Origin: Stereocaulon alpinum
Taxonomy: Eukaryota; Ascomycota; Lecanoromycetes; Lecanorales; Stereocaulaceae
DNA: 64,000 nt
NCBI GenBank assembly: GCA_018257865.1
Contig: JAEUBA010000040.1
Coordinates: forward strand, 220,255-284,254
Direction: 5' to 3'
The notes beneath the pieces were generated by a model. It had not been told where the DNA came from, did no database searches, and saw nothing but the letters and a program-made list of their open reading frames with translations. This document shows positions 10,351 through 21,946 of this stretch, piece by piece (position 1 is the stretch's first letter; every line of letters starts with the position of its first letter). A program made the translations under genes and the position numbers.

Positions 10351-12468
10351 ATGCTCTCTTCAACTCTCGTTGCCCTCGCGGCTTCTCTTTCACTTGCTTC
10401 TGCCCAAGTTTACAAAGGCTTCAACTATGGTGCTACTAATACAGATAATTCTCCCAAGACCGTGTCACAGTACCAGAATGAGTTCACCACTGCCCAGAAC
10501 CTCGTGGGCGCCAGTGGCTTCGCCAGTGGCCGTCTTTATACCTCCATTCAAGCCGGCACCACAAACACCTACTCGGAGGCTTTCCAGGCAGTACGTTCCT
10601 CCCCATCAAATACCCCCCAATGCAAACAGGACAAAGGCTGACTTGCACTTCTCCCAGGCGATCAATACAAAGACTTCCCTCTTGCTGGGTCTCTGGGGTT
10701 CGGGCGGCCAGGCAGGCCTAAGCAATGAAATCACAGCTCTTCAGGCTGCAATCCAAGCCTTCGGTAGCGCCCTTGCAGACCTCATCGTTGGTATCTCGGT
10801 CGGAAGCGAGGATCTTTATCGTATCTCTCCCACTGGTATCATAAACAAGTCAGGGATTGGAGCGGGGCCGGACGTTATCAGCAACTACATTGGTCAGGTA
10901 AAATCAGCTATTGCTGGCACCGCTGCAAATGGAAAGCCAGTGGGCCACGTTGATACATGGACTGCCTGGGTCAACAGCTCCAATGATGCTGTCATCGCTG
11001 CCTCCGACTTCATTGGCATGGATGTACGTTGAATTGCAAGAGCGAGCTCTCGAGGGCAATGCTGACCTCGATCACCAGGCGTATCCATACTTCCAAAACA
11101 CCATGACAAACCCAATTGAGAACGGCTACTCGCTATTCTTCGATGCTTACGACGCAACTGTCAGTGCTGTTGGCGGTAAGCCTGTCTGGGTTACCGAGAC
11201 CGGCTGGCCTGTTAGCGGTCCAACTCAGAATCAAGCTGTTGCAAGCGTGCCGAACGCAAAGACATACTGGGATCAAGTTGGCTGCGGTCGACTCTTCGGA
11301 CAGGTCAACACCTGGTGGTATACTCTGCAAGATAGTTTCCCAACCACTCCTAGTCCAAGCTTCGGCATTGTTGGCAATCCCTTGAGTGATACGCCTCTCT
11401 ACGACCTCAGTTGCTCTGGTGTCTCGACTTCCGGCCGGGACGTCCCATCTGCTAGCGTCACTGCAGCGATTGAATTCGCGACCGCTGCTTCCGCTCAAGC
11501 TGGAAATGTTGGCACCGGCCAAAAGATCGGGTCTGGTAGTGGATCACAAGGTCAAAATGCAGGCTCAGCACCTGCAGGCTCAGCACCTGCAGATTCGGCG
11601 CCAGCCCCCGCCAGCACGTCGCCCGCTGTCGGACAGCAGACTCCCGCTCATGCACCAGAATCGACTGTGTATAGCACTACCGGTGTGACCATCACGAGCT
11701 GCCCCAATGGCTGCTCCAAGGGAAGCCAACCGCAGACCGAAAGCCCGACTGTTCCCGCAGCTACGGCTCCAACTACACTCATCACCAAGACTTCTGTCCT
11801 GCCTTTGGCTTCGGCTGTATCGGCCTCAGGCTGCCCAGCGTACGTACCATTCGGAATCTTGCTATTTACAACGTTGTTTTGGCTCCTCAGACATACGAGG
11901 GGGGCGATGACTTAGTTCGTCCTCCGTCAATACGTCTTAAATAACCGCCATTATGCGCAAAGAGTAATGCTGATCATAAATTGTTTGCAGAAGCCTTTCA
12001 GGTACCTACGAATTCCCACACTTGATCGTTCCTGTGGATAAGAGTCAGCCAAACAAGGCCAGTGGTACTAGCTACAACGGCACCATCTCCTCAACCATCT
12101 CCTCAATCTTCAATTTCGACATCCCCCAATCTGACTCCGGCAAAACTTGCACACTCGTCTTCCTTCTTCCCCAGCAAGACAAGCTGACCACATCCGCTTT
12201 CAGCCTAAGCGGCTCTGGAGGGTTCGATGTGGCTCGACTGTCGAGCCCAGCGACGGAACAGACGAGCTTCAACACCGTGCCGTCCGTCACCCGCGATTTG
12301 GGAGGACCGGAGAGTGTCACCCCAGGCAATGAGTATGTCATCGCTAGTGGCAGGTGTTTCGCTGGCCGGAGGATTTCATACAAGGTCACTGCCACGGGCA
12401 GCTTGGACCTCAACTACTTCCAGGATTTCAACCCATCTCCTATTGGGTTCTACATCACTGTCTGCTAA
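10351..12468 (+). CDS. secreted GH17 beta-1,3-glucanase fused to a But2-type domain
   Basis: Four exons (10351–10590, 10658–11023, 11079–11839, 11991–12468) give 614 residues. Residues 1–18 are a signal peptide (MLSSTLVALAASLSLASA). The GH17 domain runs from VYKGFNYGA to about residue 315; likely acid/base is the Glu of ISVGSE (about 131) and the nucleophile the Glu of WVTETGWP (about 242). A Ser/Ala/Pro/Thr-rich linker follows, including a 15-nt repeat (AGSAP units). Enzymes of this fold cut cell-wall beta-1,3-glucan and are usually GPI-anchored (eglC type). Here a read-through of the last intron would give a hydrophobic tail and stop at 11915, but the 151-nt intron 11840–11990 joins CPA perfectly to SLSGTYEFPHLIVP, the start of a But2 (ubiquitin-3-binding-protein) C-terminal domain ending GFYITVC. 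The But2 module suggests wall or surface attachment. Two separate genes are the alternative. Confidence 0.85.
11562..11591 (+). repeat. 15-bp tandem repeat in the glucanase linker
   Basis: Two exact copies of ggctcagcacctgca, followed by a diverged third, encode the GSAPA units of the linker. Confidence 0.85.
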
Positions 12469-12749
12469 GGCAAATGAGTCTAACGGCTAATGAATGGGAT
12501 GGATAGACGGTATAAAAGCAAATGAATGCTTCAACAAGGCAATGGGAAGCATTACTATTCTTGTATACGTAATCATTAATGTAACACTGTTCCCAAAAAA
12601 ACTTTTGGCTTCGCAGCATCGTGATCTTCAGAATATATTCTCGTAATATCCTCTATCTTCTAATAAGACGGCTAGGTACCTAGGTGTCATCAAGCCCCGA
12701 CGCCTCGCTAAGTCACACTTCGTCAAAGACAGCTGTTTGATATCATCTC

Positions 12750-13640
12750 TCACACCAGCGACGGCTTCTTCTTGATCCCCAACGCAGCCGAAAGGTCCTT
12801 TTTCTTCTTCACAACCCTCTTAAACTCAGGTGGCGGCATATCCCCCACCACCACCCCCTTGGCCTTGACCTCCACATCAATCTTTCCCCTTCCTCCACCT
12901 CCGCCACTCTCGATACCTTTAGCCACCGACTCTTCCCTCATGCTATCCATCTCATCATCCACTTCAATACCCCTGTTAAACGCCCTCCTCGCCGCCTCCT
13001 CATCCTCCTTCTCAACCCTAATCCTCTCCACCTCCATCTCCCTCCTAACCCTCTCAGCCGCCTCCAACGCCCCCCCCTCCCCCTCCCCCGCCTCCCTCCC
13101 CTCCGCCCTACTAATCCTCGCATTCCGCGTCCTAATCTCATCCAACGCATCCGCAATCGCCATCTCCTGCTTAGCATCCACAACCTTCCCCTCCAACAGC
13201 GCCATAACCCCCACCTCAGCCTCCTCACTCTCAATCCGATCCAACATCTCCTCCTCAGTCTCCATCTTCCTCCCCGCATCCCCCTCCTTCCCCCTCCACA
13301 CCTCAAAATTCCTCCTCGCCCCCCTCTCACACACATAATCCATCCCCGCCGGATCCGTCTTGAACGTTATCTCCGCACTGCACCTCGTGCACCGTATGTA
13401 GAACCTGTAGATACTGATGCTTAGATATTTCTCGTCCGTCGTCTCTTTGCGCGCGTTGAATTTTCGTCCTTTGTAGATGTATTCGCCGCAGGAGGTGCAT
13501 TTCATGCTGAAGGGTGCCATTAGGCGGACGGTTTGCGTTTTGGGACCGGGGGGGTGAGGGGCGTTGGTGCGGGTGCGGGAGATTTTGGAGGGGTCGAAGT
13601 CGGGGGGGTAGTATTTTGTTAGGACTTTGCGTTCGGACAT
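12750..13640 (-). CDS. YJU2: pre-mRNA splicing factor YJU2 (CWC16 family)
   Basis: Single exon, 296 residues, starting MSERKVLTKYYPPDFDPSKI, the signature N-terminus of Yju2/Cwf16/CCDC94. A four-Cys zinc site is visible: CTSC at about residues 47–50 and CTRC at about 83–86, with the conserved GRKFNARKE and YRFYIRCTRC between them and ITFKTDP after it. The rest is acidic/basic coiled coil with Ala, Glu and Gly runs. Yju2 is a first-step factor of the NineTeen complex that helps dock the branch helix in the spliceosome. The coding strand is very G/A-rich over 12950–13340, which creates a long open frame on the opposite strand that is not a gene. The start is certain from family match. Confidence 0.93.
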   Translation of the reverse strand: MSERKVLTKYYPPDFDPSKISRTRTNAPHPPGPKTQTVRLMAPFSMKCTSCGEYIYKGRKFNARKETTDEKYLSISIYRFYIRCTRCSAEITFKTDPAGMDYVCERGARRNFEVWRGKEGDAGRKMETEEEMLDRIESEEAEVGVMALLEGKVVDAKQEMAIADALDEIRTRNARISRAEGREAGEGEGGALEAAERVRREMEVERIRVEKEDEEAARRAFNRGIEVDDEMDSMREESVAKGIESGGGGGRGKIDVEVKAKGVVVGDMPPPEFKRVVKKKKDLSAALGIKKKPSLV

Positions 13641-14337
13641 TTTGGTTGGGGGGAGGTTTGTGGTGGTGGGGAGGGTGGTAGGTGGAAGCTGGGGGAATGA
13701 AGGGGGTTTACGTGGTGAAGGTGTTTCTTCTTTGCTGGAAGAGTCGGGCTGAGGATGTGATGTCTTTGCACGTGTAGAGGTGATGTGGTGGATCGATCTA
13801 ATGTTTGGTTGGTCGAGATGGCGAGGTGATTAGTCAGCCTTGGGCTGCGCTTTGGGGCCTAGATTTTCTATGTCGTCCTATTCTACCACACACATCGTAT
13901 CATGACTCACTTAATCAAGCACTTGACAGTATCGTTGCTCCAGTCCCGCTCATCGGATCGTAGAATGCGCTATGATTCAGATCAAATCATGTATCTCAAC
14001 GGTGAAACGACAGTGCCACACGAACACGATAACACACGCAGTCTATGATGCTTGCTGTGCTAATCGAACAACTGGCAAAGAAACCGATTCTTCTCCATTT
14101 GTGGCCAATGAAAATGTGTAGAATTATTGAAACATGAAAATGACCAATCCACGCCGACCTGCTTCTATAAGGTGCTGTGCTCCAGTTCCATGTTACTGAA
14201 TGCTCCAGAGGAGATCCCATATCGCAAAGACCCCAGCGCTTGTAGTGTACCTTTTCCTTTTCTTATCCACACGAAAGAACCTTGATGCGCGCGCTTTTAC
14301 TCCCCCGACACACCTACCGCCCCTTGTGAAGCCAAGG
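13641..14337. other. intergenic between YJU2 promoter and RTS1 3' end
   Basis: Promoter side of YJU2 and terminal side of RTS1. No coding signal or repeat that I can support. Confidence 0.5.
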
Positions 14338-16977
14338 TCATCCTGCCCTTGGGACGTTATTGATCATATCTTGTCTCGTTGTTGCAGGCGCTAGCATGAC
14401 TCCGCTGCCTGAGCCATTTCGCTCGAGGCGTTGGCGTATTTGTGTTGCTGGGTCTTCGATGGACTGCGGAAACCGTTAGCATTAGGCGACCCAGGCAATG
14501 GAGGTGATGCATATGCTTACTTGGCCCCTCGCCCTTTTGCCGTCCCTGCTGATACCACCACTTTCGTCCTGCAACCTCAACGCATCCAGTCTCTTTTGAC
14601 TATCTTGCGTGATAGGATCCTCCTCTATTCTAGTTGAAGGGTTGAACTTTTGGCCTTTCAGATTGGTCAATGGCGGTATGGCTGCAACCTCGCCATTTGC
14701 TCTTTGCCTTGCCCACTCGGCGACAGTAGCCCATTTGGCTGTGCGATTCTGCAGTGTCTGTGCAGCGGTAGCCTCGTTCTCGCGGTAATGATCCGAGCAC
14801 TCGTCAAAGAGCTGTGGGTTGATCTCCATGAATAGCTTCATCGCATTATAGACCATGCCATGTATTGTCCTAGTAGAGTAGGAGTAAGCACGAGCGAGTT
14901 TGTAGATAAGGGATTGATTCTAGATAAGCATACCTGTTCCAGTGGCCTTTCGAGTTCTCGTAGAGAGGTTGGAACATGATGGGTAGGATGACTTCGACGT
15001 TGTCGCTGATGAGATTGCAGAAATATTCGTTGTTCCAGAAGTAGAGAGCCCGCTCTGCTACCTGGTGCGAGAAGTCTTAGTAAGTACTTTACATTGAGAG
15101 GAGGACCGTAGCTCACTTGGAAATGTGGACTCGCAACTGACTTTGCCAGCTGATTGAACAGCGGCTCTTGCACCTTGGCGAATTCGCCAGGATCCATGAC
15201 CTCGAAGATATCTTCGACTTCATTAAGGAACATGACCTCTTTCGTACTGTTTACTTTCGGCCAATATCTCAGTAGTCCCAAGACAACCTGGGAATCGATG
15301 AGCTCAGTTCTTGCACACTTTGACATTTCGACTCACCTCTTCCGTCAATGCGGCATCCTTCTCTAGAAATTGTACAATGCAATAAGCCAGTTGCGGATGG
15401 TACATGCTCAGGCTTTTGACCTTATGTAAAGGTATCAATACTCTTGTGAGGAACAATTTGTGCTCTTCTTTGAGAGGGAGCGCAAAGCCATTGATGATCG
15501 ATCCCAGAATCTCTAAGAGCTCCGCGATGCCGTTGAACCTTTCTGTCTCGTATATGAACTGGAAGAAAACGTTGTTCATCGATCGCCTGATGTAGGAACG
15601 TAGATTCAAGAATTTTCCGTATATTCGATGAAGCGTAGTTTTAAGGAAATCTCGTTCTCGGGGATCCTCCGAATCGAAAAGCTCAAGAAGCTGCAGCATG
15701 TTAGCAAAGTGCTGGAACCTTGTCCAGCTATATGAGTACCTGAAGAACGAATTGATGATCTATGAAGGCCTTTGCAATGTTTGTATTGAAGTCTTGACTT
15801 TCAATAAACCTGAGAAAGAACTCGTACACGACCTGAATATGTGGCCATGCCACTTCTAGCACTGGTTCGTCTTCTTCGGGGTCGAAAGCCTCGCCCTGCG
15901 GGTTCATAGGTGGAGGAATTGGACGGAACAAATTTTTGCTGAACATATCGACCACTTTCGGGTACATGGGTTCTGTGATGACCTGCCGGTTGTTCGCGAC
16001 GTAGTCTAGTAGCTCATGCAGCGCTAATCTCTTGATCTCCTTTGACTTCATGTCTCCACTAGCATCATTGAAATCAAATATGATGTTACATTGGTCAATC
16101 TTGTTCATGAAAAGCTCTTGTCGCCGGTTGGGGGGAACTTCGTGGAACCCGGGTAGCTTTTCGAGCTCTCGCTGCCGCTGATCAGAGATGTCAAATCTTG
16201 AAGAGTGTTGTCGCTTTGGAGTCCTGATGCCTTCTGGAACGTCTTTGGGGGGCATTGTCAGTCGGTCGAAAGCGCCCGACTTCTGTCCAGGTCTCGGTGG
16301 TGCAAGGTCTCCGGGCATGGTCTCCGCGGCGCCAGGAGGTGGAACATGCTGTTGGGATGTTAGTCTAGGACCTCGTAACCTGGCGAACCCGGAACAATGG
16401 CATCGGGACTGTGTGATCACGAGTCTTGGGTAACCTACCGGCGCATTGCCAGAGCTCGGACTAATTACCACACCTGGTATCCCATGGCCTCTTGTTGGTG
16501 TAGCTGGGCCTCCTCCACCACCATGTCCACCTATTCCACCCATGCCAGATTGAGTGGGTATAAAAGGGCCACCGCTCGGTGCTGCGTTGGGGGTACCCTG
16601 AGGGGATGGGTGGATAGGATTGCCCTGAGGCGCTCGCGATATACCATTCTCCCCAGGAGGCAATGGCTTATTCCGTGTGTCGTTCAAGGCAGTCGTCGAT
16701 GAAGTTGGAGTACCTTGATTCGAAGAGCTGGGAGATTGTGCACTTCCTGGCGCGACTAGCGTCGAGGCTGAGCTGTGTGATGGGGATGCGGTGCCAGAAG
16801 TGGCTTCTTTCTTGTTTTTCGACTTGCTATTTGAATCTCTGGCGCGTGAAAGCTGTTCATGCTGAGTAAATCAGCCAATTCAAAATTGCAGCAAAATCAA
16901 AGGGAAAATGCAATGAGCGGGCACTCGGCAGGATCTAGTGCGAGGAGACATACCACTCTCTGTTTGAAACCCTTCAT
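14338..16977 (-). CDS. RTS1: PP2A regulatory subunit B56 (Rts1/Par1-like)
   Basis: Multi-exon gene. A 24-nt first exon (16977–16954, MKGFKQRV) is spliced to 16861, giving HEQLSRARDSN and a Ser/Pro/Gly-rich N-terminal region. The B56 HEAT-like core starts near FDISDQRQRELEKLPGFHEV and continues IDQCNIIFDFND, LLELFDSEDPRERDFLKT, SLSMYHPQLAYCIVQFLEKD, VVLGLLRYWPKVNSTKEVMF, SPHFQ, NHWNR-like and MVYNAMKLFMEINPQLFDEC, an almost complete match to the family order. The C-terminal tail has DPITQDSQKRLDALRLQDE. A last small exon ending with TGA at 14338 is my best guess; reading through instead stops at 14482. B56 steers PP2A to substrates at kinetochore, septum and stress pathways. One intron (16349–16438) is 90 nt and stop-free. 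The gene is divergent from TFC1. Confidence 0.9.
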
Positions 16978-17886
16978 CTTGGCCAAGAGTGCCGGGACCC
17001 AGAATTATACCAATGACAACTTCTAGGCAAGCTGCAAATCTAGAGTGACACAGTAGCAAGCCCGCAGTCTCACTTCCAGCACGATGTCGTTCTTGTGTGC
17101 TTGCTTTCACCGCTTGCCCTTAGGACTGAAGGAGGGGTATGCACGGGCGATCGTAATATCGTAACAGACGACTGCTTTATGGTAGCATTTCGTTCGTAGT
17201 TGAATGGGCGTTGAGGGTTTGAAGGCGAATCGTTCGTTGTTGGTGCTCGTGGCTTGAGCCTAACGTTTCGTGTTGTGGCTCACCATGCGGCCGGGTGCAC
17301 CGAGCAATAAGTCGTGAGAGCCCCAGATTCAACCATAAGGCACGTGGTGGGAGGAATGTGCTGGGAGAGATTTGCTGGTTATGTCAATGAGTCGCTGGCG
17401 TCGTTGACCGTTGTCGACATTGCGTCTCGACAATATCATGCGGCGTCTACGCCAAGCGAAGCAAGAGCGGGCTTTTTGCGCTTTGCCTAATTGGGCTGCG
17501 GGGCGTGTTTTTGAAGCTTTGCCAAAATAGATGCGTCGCTTTATCAAAATCTATGGCCTAAGGTACTTTTTGAGAATACTGAACGAAGACACTCGCCTTG
17601 ACACACAATTTTTCTCCATCATTGCCGACGAATATCAAGGGCAAGCTCGAATGTGATCTTAGAAAGCCAAATTGGGTAATGGTCCGGCGTTGCAACGCCC
17701 CAGTGGAGTATTGCAGTGACTTATGTACAAGATTCATCGTCTAGCCTTCATCTTAGGTTGAAATCCCATACATTTCTCCTTATATCCATCCAAACCTCTT
17801 CTCCTATCGTGGCTGTTGGTCGATGTCCTGTCTAGTGTCCAGCCCGATCATTAGCCTTTGAGATTGCCTCGCAAGGTGGAAAAAAA
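16978..17886. promoter_or_regulatory. divergent intergenic region RTS1 / TFC1
   Basis: About 0.9 kb between two outward-facing start codons, so it must hold both promoters and 5' UTRs. No ORF with domain character; no specific site recognised. Confidence 0.5.
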
Positions 17887-19961
17887 ATGGATCAGCGCAG
17901 CGAAGGTGGGCCTGGCCAGCCCCAGAAACAACATTCCTCGCTATTACCATCAGGATATGCACCCTGGTATAACGTGCCCGACAAGCCTGTCGTGAGTATA
18001 GAGCATCCATACATAATCAAGAACATCGACAAAGGACTAGACACCCTGGGCGATACTAACCAACTGCAAGCGGTAAGTCAAAGCCTCATATAACTTTCTG
18101 AACATAGCGCTCATGACTCCCTAGTTGCTTCAAGACAGCAGCGATATAGTCGCAAGCTTATATTTACGGCCAGGTGATCGGATGTCTAAACCTTTGAAGT
18201 CCGTAAATGTCAGGACCAACAATGTGCTTCTCAGAGTGACTGTGCCAAAGAGGACCGGCCTAAAGCGCAAGAGAGGATCACAAGGCCCCTACCATCAAGA
18301 CCCTGTGGGAAACGGCTCAGCTTCAGAGAGGCGGCCACAACCGGCGCTCATGACTAAAGACTCTCAATACTTATTACGTTCAATGCGTGATTGCCCCAAA
18401 GACTATCAGGTACATCCTGTGGGTGCAATAAGCAATACGCACCGTTTTCGAGGTAATGTAGTCCTGCCTTAGTCATCATTTTCCATCTCTCATACTAACA
18501 TGCGACAGGAATGCCTGACTTTGTCCATTCAACAGCCAATCGCCCGTTCATGCAAAAGATGAAAAGACACATCCTCCCATTTGATTGTGGGCATAGTCAC
18601 TGTTAGAAGACTGCATGGTAGACTGCTAATCAGATCTAGATGGCAAGCTCAAAAACTTCGAATTCGACATGAGCAAAGGTGTCAAAGAGGATACCGAAAT
18701 TGTTCCTCCACCGGCTTTATCTCATCTAATCTACCCCTTCAACTACTCGTATGGACTCGTCCATCTACTCGTGACCAAGACTGATACCTTCACAGATACC
18801 GCCAGAACCCTTCAGTAAAGCAAGTCGTCGATGAGCTCGGCAACGCAACAACCGTCAACATCCACAGCGCTCCCAAAACCTGGAATCAGACTGTATCTTT
18901 CGACGTTGAAACCGTCCCAGCCGGCCCATTGCCAGACATTGCTCCCGAGGAAAGCCAAATAGCTCCAATGAAACGCTTGATTGCATCAGCGCGCCGCCTC
19001 ATGAAAGAGCGACCAATCTTCACTCGACGAGCTCTCATGAACTGTATACCAGGTGACGACTCCGAGACTGTCGGTCCGAATGTCACGAAATACGTCTATC
19101 AGTACGTCGGGTACATATTCCAATCGGGTCCGTGGCGTGATGCCGTCATTAGATTCGGCGTGGACCCTCGCAAAGATCCGGAGTGCAGAGAATACCAAAC
19201 GATGATGTTCATGCTTGAAAAAGAGCCGAAAGACAGTCGAGCCAAATTCATTCGAACCAAACCAGACCGAACCGTGGCCCCCCAAGTAGCAAAGAAAGAA
19301 AGCCACCTCTTCGACGGCAAAACCGTCAGCAAAGACGGCAAAGTATGGCAAGTATGCGACATTACCGACCCATTCCTAAAAACCCTCCTCGCGACCGAAA
19401 ACATTCGTCAAGATTGCCACGTAAGTCTCCCCTTCCCTTCCCTCCTAGCTACCATGCACTCACGCGCTAACTCGCATCCAGCTCGAAACAGACGGCTGGT
19501 ACCACAACGGCACCTGGGCCAAAGCAAAAATAATAATGAAACACAAACTCCGCGCCATCCTCGACAACGTCCCGGCCGACGAAGCCGCCTTCGCGCGCGT
19601 AGCGCGAGAAATGCCCGATATCATTGAACGGAATGCGCCGTCTAGACTGGGTAAGGATGCTACGTCTGAGGAGGTAAGGATGGCGAGTGAGATTCGGGCT
19701 GCGTCGTTTATGTATAGGGGGCCTGAGGTAGAGAGTGGGGGGAACGGTGGCGGGTTTGTGGATGATGAGGGGGAGGGGGAGGAGGTGCAGGATGGGGAGG
19801 TTGTGGTGCCGGATGGTGAGGGGATGGGGTTGGCGGTTGTGGACCCGAGGCTTAGGGAGGTTGGGAGGGAGCTTGGTGGGCTTGGGGGTGGGAAGGGACG
19901 GGGTGAGCGGATGGTGGATGAGATGGATATTGATGTCGCTTCAGCGTCTGATCAGTCATGA
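17887..19961 (+). CDS. TFC1: TFIIIC subunit Tfc1 (tau95 / Sfc1 / GTF3C5)
   Basis: Six exons: 17887–18072, 18125–18452, 18509–about 18585, about 18637–18746, 18796–19420, and about 19482–19961, with phases that agree. The protein begins MDQRSEGGPG and has the tau95 N-terminal triple-barrel region (VVSIEHPYIIKNIDKGLDTL, LYLRPGDRMSKPL, NNVLLRVTVPKRTG, then GMPDFVHS). The HTH/central TFIIIC_sub domain follows: LMKERPIFTRRALMNCIPG, YVYQYVGYIFQSGPWRDAVI, RFGVDPRKDPECREYQTMMF, KVWQVCDITDPFL, and the winged-helix end DGWYHNGTWAKAKIIMKHKL. The C-terminal tail is acidic and Gly-rich. Tfc1 pairs with tau55 in the tauA lobe and contacts the A box of tRNA genes for Pol III recruitment. All key blocks are present. 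Confidence 0.92.
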
Positions 19962-20797
19962 TTGGCTAGAATAGTACATGGACGTCAGAACACAACAGAC
20001 TCGATTGCTTCTCTAAACTTATGCCATTGCGTAACGACCGCGCCAGTCCCAAGTCGTATAAAGCATCTCAACTATCAAACATGCATTCTCCCCAGTACGT
20101 AACCTCCACAATCGGCATAGACGTTACTCGAGAAAATACGCGAAAAGCGTCCACCTTAAAGACATCATTTCAATCATTATAACTCATCAATGTGAAGAAT
20201 TTTCATCTGTTCTTCAAGCGCTGTCACAACGTGACTGTTCCACTCCATCAGACCCTTGATGATATCCTGTTAGCTGTGTGACAATTTCAAAGATTGCCAT
20301 TATTGACCACGGCTTGGTGATCATGACACTCTCTGTTGAAACACAAGGGTCTGATCGATTGATTACTAGAACTGTGGCGAAGCACATCCTATATGTAACC
20401 CACTTGTACCCCTGTGCGTGCCCTTACTGCTTCCCTGGATATACCCCTATACGTACCCCTTAATCCTGTAGCAGGGGTAGCTGGAGCATCAAATCTTGGA
20501 ACTCTCGAAGGGATACCAGAAGCTGTAAAGTAAGCTCGTCTATAAAGCATCGTAGTCAATGTGAAATCTTTGCAATCTTTTCTTCACTGAGTACGGTCTT
20601 TAACGCACTCCGCACGGTCTTCTACCCTCTTTTACGTTCAGTAGACGTGATGTTTTCCAAAGTGGAGAGAAGTTCACGGGCAACGTCATTGCAACCACTG
20701 GTAAGCTGGTGGCGCGCCTAAACATGCTACATATTAGTACCATGCGTTTTAACTTATAAGAGCCTTAGGATCAAACCTGCTCGTTGGTGTTAACAAG
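19962..20797. other. intergenic
   Basis: No supported gene. A short patch at 20405–20480 repeats TACCCC-type words and ends in a small inverted match; otherwise unremarkable. Confidence 0.45.
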
Positions 20798-21001
20798 CTA
20801 TTTAGGCCGTGCAGGCACGCTGTATCTTTTGACAACTCCAGTCAATTGACTTAGGTCACTAGTAATGGTATGGAGTTCTCGTAGTTCAGTTGTGGACTCG
20901 TAGCGGTGATTTTCCCGCCCCTTCGATATGATTTCAGCGCCGAAATGGACGAATTGGACTATGGTGCCTGTCAGACTGAGGGCGATGAGCTTTTCGAGCA
21001 T
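20798..21001 (-). pseudogene. orphan N-terminal fragment of an NLR/STAND-like protein
   Basis: A 67-codon frame starts MLEKLIALSLTGTIVQFVHF and continues GAEIISKGRE…LHTITSDLSQLTG. This matches, by pattern, the small helical N-terminal domain found at the start of many fungal NACHT/NB-ARC (NLR-like) proteins (the usual form is AL-LASNIVQF-DFG-KLISKG, then DL-LT). The normal protein continues for over 1000 residues with a P-loop domain and repeats; here the frame stops after 67 codons and I see no NACHT motif in any frame downstream (20000–20797). It is either a truncated relic or a tiny stand-alone domain gene. Confidence 0.5.
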
Positions 21002-21946
21002 GTCTGCATTAGTGAGCAGAGAAGCGACGGCTTACTCCTTGGTCGATAGCATAAGTGATATGGGGAGGGAAAGAAGAAACGCATAACTTCAAGGTGGTTT
21101 GAGACTCTCCACTTCCCATTGAGAGCCTCAGTGTGGATGTACAAGGCTGTACAGAGCGGGAGTCAGGATACTCCGCCATTGCCAAGCCCCTAGCTGGTCA
21201 GCATCTCCTATATCCTGTGTGGTATGGAGGAGCTCTAGAGGTCAAGTTGCAATTTTCGATATCGTCATATACTCTCGGAGGACTTTGTACTCCAAATCCG
21301 CCGTCAGCCGGTCACTGCAAGGGCGCGCCGAGCCTGAGATGGGAGTTCTTCTGGCTTCGCTAAACGCGAGGCGTCAGAAGAATCTGGGAATAAAGCTGTC
21401 CCGAAAATTAGCCACGATGAGATATTGCTAGAGCAGTGTCCATTTCAGGACGTTCCAATGCCTTTTCGTTGGCTGTAGTGTCACTGATCGTCTATCACGA
21501 AATACGAATAAGGTAAGTTAGTCTTGGTTGTGAATTGTTTCCAACCTCCAGCGAGTAATCGGGGATCGGGCCGTTCCATCACTAGCGGCTGGGCGTTTTT
21601 CGAGCCTTCATGTTGGCCCCGACTTTTCAGAACTCGTTCGCCAAGACCTTTGATACCTCTCAATATCTCCCCCACCAACTTCCACAACGACAACGCATGG
21701 TTTCCGGCGAGTCCCATGACGTCTCATGAACTACTTTTACTGTGACCATACACTACCTCAGCACCCGACGTCTCCCCCAACCAGCAAGCATCTTCGTCAA
21801 CAATGATCGCTTCCGCATGATACGACTCTGAAATGAGTACGGCCCAGCTTCGTTGTTCGACGTGGAGCCCATGCGCCCAAGGCGCAACTGAGCTCACAGC
21901 TTCATTTGCCCCCTCAACGGGCGCAAGAGCTTGAAGAACAAGTGCT
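21002..21946. promoter_or_regulatory. upstream region of TRA1
   Basis: No supported gene; frames here are short and lack family character. It contains the TRA1 promoter and 5' UTR. Confidence 0.45.

Noticed and set aside
11840..11915. Hydrophobic C-terminal tail as the true end of the GH17 protein
   Set aside because: The phase-perfect intron to the But2 exon is the better primary model; kept only as a possible retention product.
12772..13338. 188-codon plus-strand frame rich in Ser, Pro and Leu
   Set aside because: It is the complement of the G/A-biased coding strand of YJU2; low complexity and no domain.
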